From NCBI GenBank assembly GCA_050084985.1, contig JBITNC010000001.1:67766001-67830000 (forward strand): a stretch of DNA of 64,000 bases, read 5' to 3'. Position 1 is the stretch's first letter. Every line of letters starts with the position of its first letter. Shown here in pieces: positions 59,714-64,000 of this stretch. The notes beneath the pieces are model-generated. The model was not told where the DNA came from and ran no database searches. It worked only from the letters and a program-made list of their open reading frames with translations. Source of the stretch: Nageia nagi. Taxonomy: Eukaryota > Pinophyta. A program made the position numbers and the translations under genes.

Positions 59714-62700
59714 TCAAGCAATAGTTGTGATATTCAAATAGGCTGTGTAAGATTCATCTCTTAGAGCCATGATGGGTTCCAAATGATAACTGTTGTACAA
59801 ACCCTTAGCAATAAAACTCAAAGGATGGTATGTGCTTATTCCTTTAATTGCATTGAAGGTCACTGCCTGAATAAAATCTAGATCTCTGCTTTTAGCACAC
59901 TTCAATTGAACAACTTGCCCTACTTGATATCTTGATACACCATAAAGAAAGCATGAAGGGCTATTTGTAGACTCAAAAGAAATAGAATTTGTGCTACCGT
60001 CCAATCCCATCCATACTTTAAAGATGTCAGCACTTGCATTATTTTTGAAAGAAACTGCCCCACAACTCCTTAACGAACATTCATAATTTTCATCACTCTG
60101 TGAAATACTAATACTTTGGGAAATAGTAACATTTTTGTCTACTCCATTATGTGAAACAACCCATCCTGGACGAAAAAAAGACTCCAAATAAACATTCTTC
60201 CCAACAAAATTTGTAATTGACTTCAGGTTTATTTCTGTATTGGGAAAAGTTGCATCTACAATCCTAAAAGTAGCATGAGCTGCTTCATCAGTTCCAGTAT
60301 TAGCAAAATGATCCATAAATACTTGACTTTGGTTATTGAACCTTAATACCAAGGTGGTGTTGTTATCAAATGCAGATAAACCTGATAGCTTTCCTTCTTG
60401 GGAAAAGGAGAATAATTGAGATTGGTATGAAGCAGGAACTGGCTTGATCCAATCAGATATTGAAGATGTTTTGGGTATTTGTATGTCCCTATCTCCATCT
60501 GACATACCAACTAGCACATAAGGACCAAACATGATAGCTTGAAGAGTTTGATATTGAGGACGATCATCTGTTTAAAAAAACAAAAGAACAAAACAATATC
60601 TTTAACATCTCAAACTACCTAAACTTAATATTCTTTCTTATTGGATAGTGCATGTCCAACTTTAGATATTACCAAAGCACAAACCTTTAATAGTCTCTGT
60701 CCTAAAGTTAACAGGAAATGAGAAAGAAAGTTTGTCTCCTGATGCCAATTTTCTCTTAATCATCAAAAAGCTTCCTGTGATTCATAAAATTAATATAATG
60801 TTAGCCTCAGTGTTGTTCTTACAGGAAAGATCAATATAATTGTGCCCACATTAAATAAAATAAAAATGGATTAATACATATTACATATATAACAAGTTCA
60901 ATACCTGGATTTGTAAATAAAACTAATATAATGTTAGTCTAGTTTTTGTTTGCATGGAGAAGATCAATGTAACAGCCCACACACAAAATAAAAATGAATT
61001 AATCCAACTATAATAAGTTCAATACCTGGATTTGGTAAAGATAGTTTTTCAACATTAAGCATTGCACTAGCTTCTTGTGTTGTCCAAAACGGGATCCTTA
61101 TATATATAGTGACCTCTATATTCTTTGCCTTTGCATTCTTAGTCATCATAAGAAAAATAACAACATACAACAATGTTATGAACACCATCTTACAGCTTGT
61201 ATCAACTTGCTTTCTGTAAGAATAAATGCTTTACATGACAATATCTTCTACTATTTATCACAAAACAACCCGATTCCAATTTGGAAGCTAAAAGTATGAA
61301 TTGTTTTACCTCCAATCCCGAAAATTCCATTGACACGTTAAGATACGGATCCGATGAAGACAATGGTTGAACTATTTGTGTCAAGGCCAACCCAACTGAA
61401 TCCCAAGTAAGTTTGCTAGATATAAACTGAATTATATACAAATTAGAACTTCCCTTTTCTTGAAAATATATAGAATCTCCCAACTTGGAGAATGATTCAC
61501 TTGCTGCAAAAAGAAAACATCAGCAAGCAAACTCAAATAAAGATAAAGAAATATTGTGTATTTAATATAATTTCACCATTACAATTTTTTTCTAATATTA
61601 TTACTAATGTCTAAAATATTACCTGTGCCGTAACAACACCAAAAAGTATGATGTGCATCACCCCAACCATAGTTACTCCTAGCCTTAGAAACTCCACTTC
61701 CTTGTGGAAGCATATATATCATTTTCCCAGGATCTGTACCTCTTTGGACCCCAAGAATACCATTGGTCAAAGCACGCTCATAATAGTCTGCATATGCCAT
61801 TTCTTTGGTCCATCGAAACAAATGACGAGCAATCTGCACCCAAGAAAGAACAAGACAACAATATCTCACATCTATTACAAATGTTATAAAGATATAAAAT
61901 ATAAGAACTTTATATATGAAACAAAGAGTAGAAGCCATATGGTTCAAAGTGATTGAAACAAAGGAGTTTTAATATTAGGAATTGTAGACCTTTAACATAT
62001 TATAAGTAGTACAAGTCTCTTCATTCTCTGTACCAAGTTCTGTAGCAAGCCTTTTTGGGTCAACCCTGAAAAAGAAATAGAAAACTTCCATAAGTTGTTG
62101 CACAGCCATTTAAACTTTTCTTCCCATTGTTTAATAAAATATGTTTTGTCAAATAAAGTTTTTCATACCAATGTTCATTACGAGATGATCCACCAGTTGC
62201 ATATACATGTGATGAAGTAACAATATCCATGAAAAAAGTGGCTATGTCCTGTGAAAAACAAAAGTACAAACATATCAATAAAAATAGTTGTATTATGTAT
62301 ATTTGAATATTTGTACTATGAAAAAACAACCTTGTCAATACACAAAGCTTTATTAATTTCTAGAAGGAATGAAGCAATAAAACAAAATTATTAAATCATG
62401 TAACTTTCACTGTTTGAACAATGCTTTGCACATCCATAAGAAATATAGTAATAAAAATAGGTGATAAATTATGTAACATTTGTAAAGGCCTTTACAAATC
62501 CATGAAATATAAAAAATACTAGAATAGTATTCCTTGACCAAAGTCTGTAAGATTCTAGGGGTGGCAATTTGAGAGCAATGGAATAACATCAAAAAAAACA
62601 CATATATAATTATATTTGTATTGTTAGCATTAAAAGTTAGCTATCATGACTTACTAAGCCTTCATTTGATATTCAATCATCACCATAATACTTCTCAAAA

Positions 62701-64000
62701 GGTTACCACAACTTTCACACATATACCTTGTAAAGTGGATCACCAACAACCTCATATCTCATTTGGGCACCAAGAAGCACTGCAAGGTGTGTGTTGACAT
62801 GTAACTGGGAAATGTCATCAGCCTGTAACCAAACAAATAATCATCAACCAACAAACAATTCACAAATAAATATCTTTAGATCCCTTCCTATGGGAAGATC
62901 TCACTTTATTTTTGTACAATAATCCAAATAAGACATGCAAGGGTACTTTTGCTTAACTTAGTTAATACACGTTGAGTCAAAACTTTCTACGCTACTCATA
63001 CAACATTTCTTTGATATGAAAAACATAGGTAGAATCCTTTTAAGTTAAAGTAGCTACAAGAAAATAAAAAAGTTCAATTTTATTTAATCATTTGAAGGAT
63101 TCAGGAAAGTCAATACCTTAATAGCTAACATTCCCAAAAAGCAAGGCTTGTCAAAGAGATGTCCCATCTCTAAGTGTTTTGGGTCTCCCTGCATCCAAAT
63201 TGCATAACAATTCTATTTATATATCACTTTAAAGAGTATAATTATGATTATTGTGTTGGGGTTATAAGTGATAAAAAGTTACAAATTCTAGTCAAAGGAA
63301 GGAATATTTTCTAAACAATAAATTCAAAATAAAACGTATTTTATATGACGAATCAATGTCATACATTCCGCCTAATAACATGCCTTGATTTTGACATTTA
63401 ATTTGTTTTCAAGCACATGACAATCAAAATCTGTATGGTTTATTGGATTTTGACTAGCCTTTACTTCTTTGAAAAGGGAAAAGAAAGAGCCAAAAATTAT
63501 GAACTGTAACAAATATTTGAAAAACAGATTTACAAAGAGCTACAATGTATGATTAAGTAGAAGACTTACTGTTAAACCGTAGAGGCGATACATGACATCG
63601 TTCATGCCACCAGACTCATCATTCAATGTATTCCAATGTCTCTCTATTGTATACTGTTTAATGACATTCTGAATACGATTGTAAAAATATTCAGCCATCC
63701 ATATGGTGATGTTGTATGCTTCAGTATTTCCAGCAATAGTGTATTGGTCAAGTAACCCTGCCATAATCTATAACAAAAAAGATATGGTACTTCCCGTTCT
63801 TTGAAAATTTTTTAATACATAAATGCATATCTCCAATTTAAGCTAAAACTAAAATCACCAATTTAAGCTAAAACTAAAATCAACTTACCTTGTGGATAGT
63901 ATAATAGGGCGCCCAAACATTTTTAAGGTTTTCCAAATTATCAAATTCCCATGTAGGAAAGGCAGATAGATAACCTGTCCGTATCGCTCTTTGGCATTCA
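59714..64000 (-). CDS. Beta-L-arabinofuranosidase, GH127 (DUF1680), 3' eleven exons
   Basis: Exons by phase: 64,000-63,889 (runs off the window); 63,767-63,570; 63,188-63,117; 62,822-62,727; 62,248-62,169; 62,065-61,990; 61,833-61,623; 61,503-61,310; about 61,140-61,026 (acceptor uncertain); 60,774-60,685; 60,567-59,714 (stop TGA). All phases fit and no stop or frameshift was seen, so the gene looks functional. Family: plant GH127, whose bacterial member HypBA1 removes beta-L-arabinofuranosyl units using a zinc-bound cysteine nucleophile. The matching motifs are present: ENEETCTTYNMLK (zinc-ligand Glu and Cys) and FWCCYGTG (the Cys-Cys pair with the nucleophile). Also typical are GLLDQY, LFDKPCFLG, YATGGSS, YADYYERALTNG and MIYMLPQGSGVSK. 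The last exon carries an AbfB-like beta-trefoil domain (LESFFRPGWVVSHNG, LSFIAKGLYNSYHL). The likely role is processing of cell-wall arabinosides; secretion cannot be judged because the N-terminus is outside. Confidence 0.93.
63833..63882. repeat. 25-bp tandem duplication in a GH127 intron
   Basis: Two copies of CCAATTTAAGCTAAAACTAA plus five further bases, just inside an intron. The paralogous fragment at 1-530 has one copy. Confidence 0.85.

Overview
This is plant nuclear DNA, most likely from a gymnosperm such as a conifer. The reasons are very AT-rich sequence, two plant-type genes whose exons are scattered through TE-filled introns (one gene covers about 28 kb), and two fairly young Ty1-copia LTR retrotransposons among older copia, Ty3 and LINE relics. 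The species is inferred, not shown.

Layout. 1-530: a broken minus-strand duplicate of part of the GH127 gene found at the other end of the window. 3.3-6.1 kb: a decayed minus-strand copia gag-pol. 7.3-12.2 kb: two direct copies of a ~1.06 kb sequence around 2.7 kb of non-coding DNA. 12,348-18,663: copia element 1 (+ strand; 253-bp LTRs, 5-bp target duplication), with many nonsense codons and an extra ORF between the primer binding site and gag. 18.7-24.1 kb: mostly gene-free, with a LINE-like relic near 20-21.6 kb. 24,151-52,095: a minus-strand class 3 (sn1-diacylglycerol-type) lipase gene of at least 13 exons, with an in-frame stop in a conserved exon. Its introns hold a LINE RNase H relic, an LRR-like relic, an array of large palindromes and copia element 2 (39,022-47,681; 482-bp LTRs, 5-bp target duplication). 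53,296-53,746: a 451-bp Mutator-like MITE with a 9-bp target duplication and an internal tRNA-like sequence. 54.8-55.6 kb: a Ty3-type gag relic. 59,714-64,000: the 3' eleven exons of a GH127 beta-L-arabinofuranosidase (DUF1680) gene on the minus strand, intact as far as seen; its 5' end lies beyond the window.

The most unusual material is in copia element 2. Its long 5' leader contains a GC-rich, sense-oriented fragment of a pentatricopeptide-repeat (PPR) gene. Its 3' untranslated region contains five copies of a ~45-bp repeat that folds into two small hairpins, and two copies carry compensatory base-pair changes. Element 1 carries an uncommon acidic ORF upstream of gag. Its coding region is far more damaged than its nearly identical LTRs would predict.

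Exon boundaries were placed by eye from GT/AG sites and reading-frame phase. Family assignments rest on recognised motifs, not on a database search.
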